Below the pieces are notes generated by a model, which saw only the letters and a program-made list of their open reading frames with translations, had not been told where the DNA came from and ran no database searches. The position numbers and the translations under genes were made by a program. Positions 1 through 8,127 of a stretch of 56,893 nucleotides of DNA are shown piece by piece (the stretch's first letter is position 1; each line of letters starts with the position of its first letter). The DNA comes from ATM1 sp003577165 (GTDB taxonomy: Bacteria > Armatimonadota > Fimbriimonadia > Fimbriimonadales > ATM1). The DNA lies in contig SZPM01000016.1 of assembly GCA_030263715.1 (NCBI GenBank), forward strand, positions 1 to 56,893, in the 5' to 3' direction.

Positions 1-323
1 GCCGTGTTGGCGTTCACAAAGGCGGCCAGCATGGCGACGCTTCGGACCGTCGCTCGGCCCAAGAGCGTCACTGCATCCTGAACTGTGGCGACCTCTCTTG
101 GGAGGCCGTAGTACGCCGAGTTCGCCAAGCGGAGCACTCGAGCCGCCAAGGCGGCGTCGACGGATATCGCATCGGCCAAGTGGCTTGCGCTGCTGTCGGG
201 ATCCCCGGCCAGCCTCAGAACTTCCAGTACCGCCGTCGACATGGACGGAATGGCTGGCGTCTGCTCGATCAACTGCTTCAGCGTGGTCGGAACGCGACGG
301 GGGGAATTTGCAGGTAATGCCAT
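1..323 (-). CDS. HDOD-domain signalling protein, N-terminal part (cut by window edge)
   Basis: The gene runs off the left end, so only the first 107 residues are visible. They match the start of an HDOD domain, an HD-related output domain of bacterial signalling proteins that usually has no hydrolase activity. I see the leader around residue 25 (AIPSMSTAVLEVLRLAGD), a DAISVDAALAARVLRLANSAYYG core at 51-73 including the hallmark NSAYYG, and an AVTLLG stretch near 85-90. The ATG at 323 lies 4 bases after the stop of the upstream CheD-like gene, so the two are co-transcribed and probably act in one taxis or second-messenger pathway. Whether other domains (GGDEF, response regulator) follow cannot be seen. 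Confidence 0.85.
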   Translation of the reverse strand, partial: MALPANSPRRVPTTLKQLIEQTPAIPSMSTAVLEVLRLAGDPDSSASHLADAISVDAALAARVLRLANSAYYGLPREVATVQDAVTLLGRATVRSVAMLAAFVNANT

Positions 324-327
324 CTGC

Positions 328-810
328 TTAGCCCCCCAACCTAAAATGGGTGGTCGAACTCCCCTGACCCTGGACGACGTCGACGACTCCGTTTCTGCAG
401 TTCAGCTTTAGGCTTCTTCCCATCGATCCCCCGGTGTCTTCGCAAATATGGTCAATCCCCAGCGACCGCAGGCCAGTCGTGACGGCGCGGCTGAGCCCTT
501 CTCCGGGCCTGAGCCTCGGATCTTCGCCAGCATTGAGGGGCTGGGCCCCTCCAGCCACCACCGCGCGAACCTCCGAGGGAGAGGCGCCTGTCTCATCGAG
601 CCATCCCTTCAAGTCCTCGAGGGCCGGAGGTGGCGCTGTCGGCGAACCTCTATGCTCCCAGTCCGTCTGAAGCACGTGCGCGACAAAGCCCCTTTTCCTG
701 CGAGCCTCATATACAACAAAAGCGACGCCTGAGCCGATCCAGTCTGCCTGCACCGAGTCCGCGTCGTGAACTGTCCTTGTTTGTCCTCGTTCTAATCTTA
801 TGACATCCAT
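328..810 (-). CDS. CheD-like protein lacking the catalytic Cys and Thr
   Basis: The 160-residue protein has the CheD fold signature: IGSGVAFVVYEARRKRGFVAH at 25-45, GGAQ at 87-90, and EDTGGSMGRSLKL at 124-136, which matches the EDxGGxxGR motif of chemoreceptor glutamine deamidases. CheD uses a Cys-His-Thr triad. The GSC motif is GSG here (Gly28 in place of Cys), and the position six residues before it is Ala22 rather than Thr. Only the His (His45) is kept. It should therefore not deamidate receptors. It could be a binding or regulatory subunit, as CheD also binds CheC. The ATG at 810 was chosen over a longer frame because CheD proteins start about here and AGGAG lies 11 bases upstream. It is followed by the HDOD gene after 4 bases. 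Confidence 0.8.
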   Translation of the reverse strand: MDVIRLERGQTRTVHDADSVQADWIGSGVAFVVYEARRKRGFVAHVLQTDWEHRGSPTAPPPALEDLKGWLDETGASPSEVRAVVAGGAQPLNAGEDPRLRPGEGLSRAVTTGLRSLGIDHICEDTGGSMGRSLKLNCRNGVVDVVQGQGSSTTHFRLGG

Positions 811-837
811 GCGTCCTGGCACTCCTGTCTTCAATGG

Positions 838-843
838 ATTATC
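838..843 (-). promoter_or_regulatory. candidate -10 box of the CheD-like/HDOD operon
   Basis: On the minus strand GATAAT lies about 27 bases before the ATG at 810, with the AGGAG ribosome site between them. No good -35 hexamer is visible. This is a leadered promoter, unlike many in this window. Confidence 0.4.
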
Positions 844-969
844 GGCCTGCCTGAAAATCGTTCTCACAGGGGAGGCGGCGACAAAAGTGCTGGGTTTTCG
901 GCCCTATCGGGGCACGGGACCGTAAGCGGGCCCTGCGAAGATTGCCTGCTCGGGGTGCCTGGACTTGAT

Positions 970-980
970 ATACACTGTAT
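970..980 (+). promoter_or_regulatory. 11-bp palindrome overlapping a -10-like box
   Basis: ATACACTGTAT is a perfect inverted repeat (ATACA, C, TGTAT) that contains TACACT (971-976), a plausible -10 for the gene starting at 1005. A regulator could bind here. It also lies in the 194-bp space shared with the divergent CheD-like operon. Confidence 0.35.
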
Positions 981-1004
981 GTGACCGGTGATGGAGGAAT
1001 TGTG

Positions 1005-1250
1005 ATGGCAGGAAGCGACTGGCAACAGTTGTTCGATATGAAGGGCTGGGTCAAGGACGGAACCCTGATCAAGCCGGATCAAAAGGTCGTGGTGCTGTTC
1101 CGCGGCGAGGCGGAAGAAGACCTTCGACACGCTACCGAAGTGACGGACACGTTCCTCGTGTTCGACCACACGGTCCACGGGTACCTCGCGTACCATCGTT
1201 GGGACGACATCGTCGGCGTCCGAGAGTCACGCAGATCGGCGGCAGAATAA
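1005..1250 (+). CDS. small conserved-looking protein of unknown function
   Basis: This is an 81-residue protein I cannot assign to a family. The ATG at 1005 has GGAGGAA (993-999) at good spacing, so it is chosen over an in-frame GTG at 981. It has no signal peptide or membrane segment. The middle (KVVVLFRGEAEEDL, then TFLVFDHTVHGYLAYHRWDDIVGV) alternates hydrophobic residues as a small beta-barrel would, and it has several His and Trp residues. It is divergent from the CheD-like/HDOD operon and 73 bases before metH, which has its own start signal. A single-gene unit is likely. Confidence 0.7.
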   Translation: MAGSDWQQLFDMKGWVKDGTLIKPDQKVVVLFRGEAEEDLRHATEVTDTFLVFDHTVHGYLAYHRWDDIVGVRESRRSAAE

Positions 1251-1309
1251 CCTCGGACAGCGCTCATTCGGCAGGTCGAGACCGGCGGGGCAATCTGCCG
1301 ACCGACTGC

Positions 1310-1315
1310 CATAAT
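1310..1315 (+). promoter_or_regulatory. -10 box of metH (leaderless)
   Basis: CATAAT ends 8 bases before the GTG of metH, so transcription should begin at or within a base or two of the start codon. There is no Shine-Dalgarno sequence. The 12-mer GCCATAATCACG recurs before the flavin reductase gene at 41770. I saw no cobalamin riboswitch in the 73-base gap. Confidence 0.6.
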
Positions 1316-1323
1316 CACGGCTC

Positions 1324-4300
1324 GTGAGCCGGCCCTCCCCACTCCTTAGCCGCCTGAAGGAGCGCGTCCTGATCTGTGACGGCGCGATGGGCACGCAGAT
1401 TCAGGCGGGAGGCCTGGCGCCCCCCGACTTCGAAGGTCTCGAGGGCTGCAATGAGATCCTCTCCGTAAGTCGTCCCGACTTCATCGAGCACGTTCACGGT
1501 CTGTATCTGGACGCTGGCGCGGACGTCATCGAAACAAACACCTTCGGCGCACTTCCCTGGGTTCTCGACGAGTTCGGAGTGGGCAGTCGTCAAGCCGAAC
1601 TCTGCGAGGCGGCCGCACGCATCGCCAAGAAGGCCGCTGAACTGGCCTCCAGTCCCGACAGGCCTCGGTTTGTCATCGGAGCGCTTGGGCCCGGAACGAA
1701 GTTGGTCAGCCTGGGCCAAATCGTCTTCGACGAAATGACCGACGGGTATCGGCAGGGCTTCGCGGCAGTCATCCGTGGCGGCGTGGACGCCCTGATGATC
1801 GAGACCTGCCAAGACCTGCTTCAGGTGAAGGCGGGCATCGTCGGTGCGATTCGCGCGATGCGCGATCAGAATACGGAACTTCCCCTCTTCGTCCAAGTGA
1901 CGATCGAGCAGACGGGCACCATGCTCTTGGGAAGCGACTTGGGGGCTGCGGTGAACTTCGCGGAATTCTTTCCGGAAGTTGCGGGTATCGGCCTCAATTG
2001 CGCGACCGGGCCGGAGGAGATGTACCCTCATTTGCGAGCTCTGTCCCAAGCGACTGATCGCATCATCAGCGTGCAGCCGAACGCCGGCTTGCCGCAGATG
2101 AGGGGGGGCGAAGGCGTATACGATTTGTCGCCGGAAGACCTGGCCCGCGCACACACCGACTTCGTCACCCAATTCGGCGCGCGCCTCATCGGCGGATGCT
2201 GTGGAACGACACCGGAACACATACGCGCGGTCTCAGACGCCGTGCAGGGCCTTTCGCCTGCGCAGCCGGCCGTGCAAAGACTGGTCGGCTGCTCGTCGCT
2301 CTACTCGTTTCAGCCCTACGACCAATCTCCAAGTTTTCTCATCGTCGGCGAGAAGACCAACGCGAACGGCAGCAAAAAGTTCCGGGAACTGCTCGCGGAC
2401 GAAGACTTCGACGGTTTGGTTGAAATCGCAAAGGAGCAGGAGCGCGAAGGCGCGCACATGCTCGACGTGTGCGTCGCCTACGTGGGACGGGATGAGCCGC
2501 GAGACGCAGACGAGCTCTTCCGGCGGCTTAATTTACAAACGAGCCTTCCGCTCGTCATTGACACGACCGAATGGCAAGTGGCGGAGATTGCGCTCAAGCG
2601 GATCGCCGGGAAGTGCCTGATCAACTCCATCAACTTCGAGGATGGCAACGAGCGAGCAAGGCGCGTGCTCAACCTGTGCAGAGAATACGGAGCCGGCGTC
2701 GTGGGTTTGACGATCGATGAAGAAGGCATGGCAAAGACCTGCGGCAAGAAGGTTGCGATTGCCGAACGTGTCCTGGAGGCCACTCGTTCGGCCGGCATCG
2801 CAGACGAGGACGTTTTCATTGACTGCCTCACGTTCACGCTCGGCTCGGGCGACGAAGAGTTCCGCCCCTCCGCGCTCGAGACGATCGAGGCTGTTCGGAT
2901 GGTCTCCGAAAGGTTCCCCAGGGCCAACACGATATTGGGAGTTTCGAACGTCAGTTTTGGCTTATCGCGCGCCGCTCGAAACGTCCTCAATTCGGCATTC
3001 CTCCACCGCTGCTTGGAAGCAGGACTTACGAGCGCAATCGTTCATGCGGGCAAGATTCTGCCAGAAGGCCGAATTGACCCAGAGCAATGGGCTGCAGCCA
3101 TGGCGCTCATCGACGACGCGCGAAGCCCTGGCATCGATCCGCTGGTTCAGTACATGGCCCTCTTTGAGAACGTGCAAGAGCATCGCACGGAGTCCGAGGA
3201 CCTTGCTGCGTTGCCTTTGACCGATCGGTTGATCCATCACATCGTGGACGGGGTGAAGACGGGGCTCACTTCCGCGCTCGACGAGGCGCTCCAGTCCTAC
3301 ACGCCGACTGCGATCATCAACGACATCCTTCTCGAAGGAATGCGACGCGTCGGTGATCTTTTTGGCGCCGGCAAGATGCAGCTGCCATTCGTCCTCCAGT
3401 CCGCTGAGGTTATGAAGGCCGCCGTTTCCTATCTTGAGCAGTTCATGGAGAAGGCAGATGTCCCGGAGAAGGGCTCGATTCTTCTGGCAACCGTGGCCGG
3501 CGATGTGCATGACATCGGGAAGAACCTCGTAGACATCATACTCACCAACAACGGCTACCGAGTTCACAACATCGGCATCAAGCAGCCGATCCAGACGATC
3601 ATCGAAAAGGCACGCGAACATGATGTGGGCGCCATCGGCCTGAGCGGCTTGCTCGTCAAGTCCACGCTCGTGATGCGAGACAACCTCATCGAATTGAACA
3701 ACCGTGGGCTCCACGACTATCCCGTGATTCTCGGCGGCGCAGCCTTAACTCGCTCATACGTCGAAGAAGATCTGCGCGCGATCTATAAGGGTCGTGTGTT
3801 CTACGCGCAGGACGCGTTCGATGGGCTGAGATTGATGGACGAGTTGGGCCAGGAGTCGGAGGCGCCACAGGAAAGCGTTGAAGAATACGCACCGCGCGTT
3901 CACAGCCACCGGTCTCCCAGAGTCCTAGAAGATGCTTACGCCTTTGACGGAACCAAATCGGATGTCGCCCTTGCAAAGTGCATTCCCTCACCGCCCTTCT
4001 TCGGTGCGAAGGTCGTCCTCGACGTGTCCCCAGAAGACATCTACCCATTCATCAATGAGATCGCACTCTTCCGTGGGCAGTGGGGCTTTCGGCGACCCAA
4101 AGACATGGGCAATCTTGAGTTCAACGAATACCTGGAAGAACGAGCCCGGCCGTCCTTTGACAAATGGAAGGAGGACCTCAAAGAGGTGCTCAATCCGAAG
4201 ATCACATACGGCTACTTCCAGTGTCAATCCGAGGGGAACGACCTCATCGTGTACCGCGAGAACGAACCTGCGCTGCGATTCCATTTTCCTCGGCAGAGAG

Positions 4301-4767
4301 ACGGTCGGAGGCTGTGCATCGCAGACTTCTTCCGTCCAGTCGAGTCCGGCGAAATGGATGTAGTCGCATTTCACATCGTCACCGTCGGGTGCGAAGTCTC
4401 GAGATTGGAGCGCAAACTGTTTGAGGAAGGAAGTTACCAGGACTACCTTTATGTTCACGGAATGGGCGTGGAGAGCGCAGAGGCCCTGGCAGAGTTCTGG
4501 CACAAGCGCATTAGGGAGGAACTTGGAATCTCGGAGGAAGACCCGGAGTCGATCCGGCTCCTCTTCAGCGCAAAGTACCGTGGCTGCCGGTACAGTTTCG
4601 GATACCCTGCCTGCCCGAACCTCGATGACCAGGCCAAGGTCATGGACCTCCTCCTGCCCGCACAGATCGGAGTATCACTGACCGAGGAGTTCATGCTGGT
4701 ACCGGAGCAGACCACCAGCGCGGTCATCTGCCACCACCCGGAGGCCGCATACTTTGTGATTCGGTGA
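1324..4767 (+). CDS. metH: cobalamin-dependent methionine synthase
   Basis: This cytoplasmic enzyme moves a methyl group from 5-methyltetrahydrofolate through cobalamin to homocysteine. The 1147 residues hold all four modules in order: the homocysteine domain (about 1-310) with zinc ligands Cys226 (GLNCATG) and Cys292/293 (GGCCGTTP); the pterin domain (about 330-590, GEKTNANGS); the cobalamin domain with DVHDIGKN, whose His729 is the lower axial ligand; and the C-terminal reactivation domain with RYSFGYPACPN. E. coli MetH is 1227 residues, so it is slightly short but complete. The GTG start is supported by the -10 box just upstream. AhcY (45993-47252) completes the methyl cycle within the window, and FolP (14499-15311) supplies folate. 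Confidence 0.97.
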   Translation: MSRPSPLLSRLKERVLICDGAMGTQIQAGGLAPPDFEGLEGCNEILSVSRPDFIEHVHGLYLDAGADVIETNTFGALPWVLDEFGVGSRQAELCEAAARIAKKAAELASSPDRPRFVIGALGPGTKLVSLGQIVFDEMTDGYRQGFAAVIRGGVDALMIETCQDLLQVKAGIVGAIRAMRDQNTELPLFVQVTIEQTGTMLLGSDLGAAVNFAEFFPEVAGIGLNCATGPEEMYPHLRALSQATDRIISVQPNAGLPQMRGGEGVYDLSPEDLARAHTDFVTQFGARLIGGCCGTTPEHIRAVSDAVQGLSPAQPAVQRLVGCSSLYSFQPYDQSPSFLIVGEKTNANGSKKFRELLADEDFDGLVEIAKEQEREGAHMLDVCVAYVGRDEPRDADELFRRLNLQTSLPLVIDTTEWQVAEIALKRIAGKCLINSINFEDGNERARRVLNLCREYGAGVVGLTIDEEGMAKTCGKKVAIAERVLEATRSAGIADEDVFIDCLTFTLGSGDEEFRPSALETIEAVRMVSERFPRANTILGVSNVSFGLSRAARNVLNSAFLHRCLEAGLTSAIVHAGKILPEGRIDPEQWAAAMALIDDARSPGIDPLVQYMALFENVQEHRTESEDLAALPLTDRLIHHIVDGVKTGLTSALDEALQSYTPTAIINDILLEGMRRVGDLFGAGKMQLPFVLQSAEVMKAAVSYLEQFMEKADVPEKGSILLATVAGDVHDIGKNLVDIILTNNGYRVHNIGIKQPIQTIIEKAREHDVGAIGLSGLLVKSTLVMRDNLIELNNRGLHDYPVILGGAALTRSYVEEDLRAIYKGRVFYAQDAFDGLRLMDELGQESEAPQESVEEYAPRVHSHRSPRVLEDAYAFDGTKSDVALAKCIPSPPFFGAKVVLDVSPEDIYPFINEIALFRGQWGFRRPKDMGNLEFNEYLEERARPSFDKWKEDLKEVLNPKITYGYFQCQSEGNDLIVYRENEPALRFHFPRQRDGRRLCIADFFRPVESGEMDVVAFHIVTVGCEVSRLERKLFEEGSYQDYLYVHGMGVESAEALAEFWHKRIREELGISEEDPESIRLLFSAKYRGCRYSFGYPACPNLDDQAKVMDLLLPAQIGVSLTEEFMLVPEQTTSAVICHHPEAAYFVIR

Positions 4768-4773
4768 GTATTG

Positions 4774-7287
4774 ATGCACGGGATTCGGACGTCTAAGCAA
4801 AGAGCGTTGATGGTTGCCATTCGAAGGGTTTGTTGTAGGCTCTGCTTTGCGCTCTGTCTTGTCGCAATGTTCGTCGCTGCGGCGGCGCAGTCCACCCTCG
4901 AGAGGGCGATAGCAGCGCACAAGGCCGGGAAAGCAATCGAGGCCATCAGCCTTTACCAGGAGGCGCTGCGCGAATCCCCGAAGTCGTTCACGGCGCACTA
5001 CAACCTCGGCTTGCTTCTTATGAGCACAGGGCAGTTGGAGGGCGCAATCTCCCATCTCAACTCTGCTTCCGCGATCGAGCCGCTCCGTCCGGAACCGTAT
5101 CTCGCTCGCGCGAACGCCTACGCTGAACTCGGGGATTTGGATAAGGCCATTCAGGTCCTCACCAACGGCGAGACTCCCAATCAGAAGATCCCACAGTATT
5201 GGCTGACGCGAGCAAGCATCGAGGCAGCGCTCGGGTTCCTCGACAGAGCCAAGGTCTCTGCCCAGACAGCGGCGACCGTTGCGGCAACTTCGCCGATGAT
5301 CCTGAGTGAGGTTGGGAAGTTCCTCACCGTCGTTGGTGATTTGACGGGCGCGGAGGACCACATCGCGCGGGCCCGCGGCCTCGCCCCAAGCAATCTCGAC
5401 CTGCTCGACGCGCACGTGGACCTGCTGATCAAGTTAAAGCGATTCCAGGACGCGCTCGCGGTTGCCTCCGCCGAATTGGAGAAGGACCCACGAAGCGCGC
5501 GAGCGAGGATCGCTCGGAATCGCGCGATTCAGGCCGCTTCGGGAGTGGATGCCGCGTTGAGCGATGCGAACCAGTGGGACGCCAACTCCCCGGGATCTGA
5601 ACTTCTCAACGTTCGCAAAGCAGAACTCTACTTGGCCGCAAACCGCAACGAAGATGCGCGCCGTTCGCTGGAGGAGGCGATTCGGAAGAACGCGAACCTC
5701 CCCCCCGCCCGACTGTTGCACGGAGAATTGATGCTGGCTGCCTCTCAACCCGAGGCCGCGCTCGAAGACGCGATCCAAGTGCTGAAACAGTTGCCGCGGG
5801 ACCCGCGTCCGCACAACCTCGCTTGGCGTGCTTTCGTCGCGCTCGGTGCGAAGTCGGAGGCCGTAGCAGCGCTCCGGTCATGGTCCATCCTGGTGCCTCA
5901 CGATCCCACCCCCCTCATGCCCCTCGCATCTGCTCTGTTGGAAGCCGAAAACTACGCGATGGCTGCGCCCCTCCTTGAACGACACATAAGACTGAAACCG
6001 GGCGACCTCGAGGCGTACGACAAATTGGGCCAAGCCTACATGGGTTCGCAGAACGCAGAAAAGGGCATCGAGGTTTTGGAGAAGGCGATCGCCGATGGCA
6101 GAAAGTCTGCCGACATCTTTGTGCGCTTGGCGCTTTGCTATCGCCAAACCGGCCAGCACGCGAACGTAATCTCGACGTTGAGGAGGATGCGCACCGAGTA
6201 TCCTGCAGACCTCCGGTCGTGGACACTCGAAGCGGCGACCCACGAAGGTGCGCGCCAATTCAAAACAGCATATGAGGTGTACGAGGATCTGTCGAAGAGC
6301 CACCCTCGGAACTCCGCGGGCCTTGAAGGGATGGCCAGAAGCCTCGGCCTCATGGGGAAGCCGCTTGAGGCAGCAGAGGTCTTGAAAACGCTTGCGGCAC
6401 AATTCGACGACCAGAAGTCCGCTTACCTAATGGCCGCGCGGAACTATGCAGCCGCGAAGCAAGTTGCACTGGCAGATCAGATGTTCGCTGATCTCATGCG
6501 CGAGCGTCCCGAGGATCGCGACATCTGGCTAATGCACGCACAATTCCTCGCCGAAACGGAGCGCAAGCCAGAAGCCATCCGATCCTTCTTGGCGTGCATC
6601 CCGAAGTGGCCGGATCACGAACCGACATATCGCGCGGCGGCCGTACTTCATGCGGATGCAAAGGAGTACTCTCAGGCGTGCGACGTGTTGCTTCAAGCAT
6701 CGCGAGCGTTCCACCTCAGTCGAGATGCGTTAGCGGAGTTGGAGAAGTACTCGAAGCAGGCCAACCGGCTTGAGGACTTGGATCGAGAACTCGACCGACT
6801 GATTCTGCTCTCCGATGTCCCGCAGCATACAGCGATGGCTTACGTCGAAACCAGCCAGCGTCGTGGTCAACTTCAGTCTGCGCTGAAGGTGCTCCAGGAG
6901 CGAACCGCGAGCACTCCAAAGAACGCGGGCATCTGGGTTGCTCGCTCTCGATGTGAGGCGCTGATGGGCGATGGCAAGGCTGCGCTTCAGTCGCTCCGAT
7001 CTGCCTCGGAAGCCGATCCGCGAAGCGTCGAATTTGCCCGGCTTCTGGCGACGGCCGCGGAGACAGAGGGCGACTTCCCTCTCGCGGCGGAGGCATACGC
7101 TCGGCTTGCGGACCTCGTGCCTCACGAGCCCGCGTACCGCCTCAAGCAGGCGGCGTATTTGAACGAAAGTGGGAAGCGAACCGAGGCGATCGCCGTCCTC
7201 GAAGTCGCTTCGCATCGGTTCTACAACAACAAGGACATCCTGACGCTCCTCAAGAAACTTCGCGGGGACGCGGGTGGCCTCATCTAA
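4774..7287 (+). CDS. secreted or periplasmic TPR-repeat protein
   Basis: This is an 837-residue protein made almost wholly of tetratricopeptide-type helical repeats (for example AHYNLGLLLMSTGQLEGAIS near the N-terminus and AYDKLGQAYMGSQNAEKGIE mid-protein), which usually mediate protein-protein contacts. Residues 14-38 form a signal peptide: basic start, a LCFALCLVAMFVAAAA hydrophobic core, then QS. The ATG at 4774 is preferred because GGTGAG, overlapping the metH stop codon, lies 5 bases upstream. An ATG at 4810 is an alternative. It begins 6 bases after metH and is probably co-transcribed, though no functional link to methionine synthesis is obvious. The specific role is unknown. Confidence 0.85.
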   Translation: MHGIRTSKQRALMVAIRRVCCRLCFALCLVAMFVAAAAQSTLERAIAAHKAGKAIEAISLYQEALRESPKSFTAHYNLGLLLMSTGQLEGAISHLNSASAIEPLRPEPYLARANAYAELGDLDKAIQVLTNGETPNQKIPQYWLTRASIEAALGFLDRAKVSAQTAATVAATSPMILSEVGKFLTVVGDLTGAEDHIARARGLAPSNLDLLDAHVDLLIKLKRFQDALAVASAELEKDPRSARARIARNRAIQAASGVDAALSDANQWDANSPGSELLNVRKAELYLAANRNEDARRSLEEAIRKNANLPPARLLHGELMLAASQPEAALEDAIQVLKQLPRDPRPHNLAWRAFVALGAKSEAVAALRSWSILVPHDPTPLMPLASALLEAENYAMAAPLLERHIRLKPGDLEAYDKLGQAYMGSQNAEKGIEVLEKAIADGRKSADIFVRLALCYRQTGQHANVISTLRRMRTEYPADLRSWTLEAATHEGARQFKTAYEVYEDLSKSHPRNSAGLEGMARSLGLMGKPLEAAEVLKTLAAQFDDQKSAYLMAARNYAAAKQVALADQMFADLMRERPEDRDIWLMHAQFLAETERKPEAIRSFLACIPKWPDHEPTYRAAAVLHADAKEYSQACDVLLQASRAFHLSRDALAELEKYSKQANRLEDLDRELDRLILLSDVPQHTAMAYVETSQRRGQLQSALKVLQERTASTPKNAGIWVARSRCEALMGDGKAALQSLRSASEADPRSVEFARLLATAAETEGDFPLAAEAYARLADLVPHEPAYRLKQAAYLNESGKRTEAIAVLEVASHRFYNNKDILTLLKKLRGDAGGLI

Positions 7288-7300
7288 TCCTTGCTCAAGG

Positions 7301-7306
7301 TAAACT
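7301..7306 (+). promoter_or_regulatory. -10 box of pstB (leaderless)
   Basis: TAAACT, within AAGGTAAACTCAAG, ends 8 bases before the TTG at 7315. The same TAAACT hexamer stands before aroC and galE at 6-7 bases. Confidence 0.55.
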
Positions 7307-7314
7307 CAAGTTCC

Positions 7315-8127
7315 TTGGCAGGCGAGAGCATAACCCTTAGCCCCGGCAGTCCTGAACCTCGGGGAAACTCGGCAGATTTCGCTCTCATCGCGCGAGACGT
7401 AAGTTTCTATTACGGCTCTTTTCAGGCTCTCAAGAACGTCAGCCTGGACGTCCCCCGGAACCGGATCACGGCATTGATCGGACCTTCCGGATGCGGAAAG
7501 ACCACCTTCCTGCGCTGCTTCAACAGGATGAACGACCTCGTAGACGGAGCGAGGTTCGAAGGGACGATTCTGTTCGGCGGCAAGAACCTCTATGACAAGG
7601 ACGTCGACGTCGTCGCGCTTCGCAAGCGGATCGGCATGGTCTTCCAGCGTCCGAATCCGTTTCCGATGTCCATCTACGACAACATCGCTTATGGACCGCG
7701 CATTCACGGCGAGCGGGATAAGTCGAAACTCGAACACATCGTTGAACAGTCGTTGCGCCGCGCCGCACTCTGGGAAGAGGTCAAGGACAAACTGAAGAGC
7801 CCCGGAACACAACTTTCGGGGGGGCAGCAGCAGCGGCTCTGTATCGCACGCTTACTTGCGGTGGAGCCTGAGGTGATCCTCATGGACGAGCCCTGCTCGG
7901 CGCTCGACCCGGTCGCCACCTCGCGCATCGAGGACCTCATGCTCGAACTGCGTTCCGACTACACAGTGGTCATCGTCACGCACAACATGCAGCAAGCGCA
8001 GCGCGCCAGCGACTACACCGGCTTCTTCCTCGCGGGCGAACTGATCGAATTTCAAGAGACGACGAACCTGTTCGTCGTGCCTCTCAAACGCGAGACTGAA
8101 GACTACATCAGCGGGCGATTCGGCTAA
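7315..8127 (+). CDS. pstB: phosphate ABC transporter ATP-binding protein
   Basis: This is the ATPase that powers phosphate import by the PstSCAB complex at the inner face of the membrane. The Walker A motif is GPSGCGKTT (56-64), the signature is LSGGQQQRLCIARLLA, and Walker B is ILMDEP followed by SALDP. The RCFNRMNDL stretch after Walker A is typical of PstB rather than other ABC ATPases. The TTG at 7315 gives 270 residues (E. coli PstB has 257) and sits right after a TAAACT box. A TTG at 7291 in the same frame lies upstream of that box and is less likely. No pstS, pstC, pstA or phoU lies nearby, so it is detached from its partners. Its stop overlaps the sucC stop on the other strand. Confidence 0.93.
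   Translation: MAGESITLSPGSPEPRGNSADFALIARDVSFYYGSFQALKNVSLDVPRNRITALIGPSGCGKTTFLRCFNRMNDLVDGARFEGTILFGGKNLYDKDVDVVALRKRIGMVFQRPNPFPMSIYDNIAYGPRIHGERDKSKLEHIVEQSLRRAALWEEVKDKLKSPGTQLSGGQQQRLCIARLLAVEPEVILMDEPCSALDPVATSRIEDLMLELRSDYTVVIVTHNMQQAQRASDYTGFFLAGELIEFQETTNLFVVPLKRETEDYISGRFG

Noticed and set aside
1251..1323. Possible cobalamin riboswitch before metH
   Set aside because: The gap is only 73 bases and shows none of the conserved cobalamin riboswitch blocks.
1315..2220. Minus-strand open frame of 301 codons over the start of metH
   Set aside because: metH motifs cover the region; no start signal or homology is seen on the minus strand.
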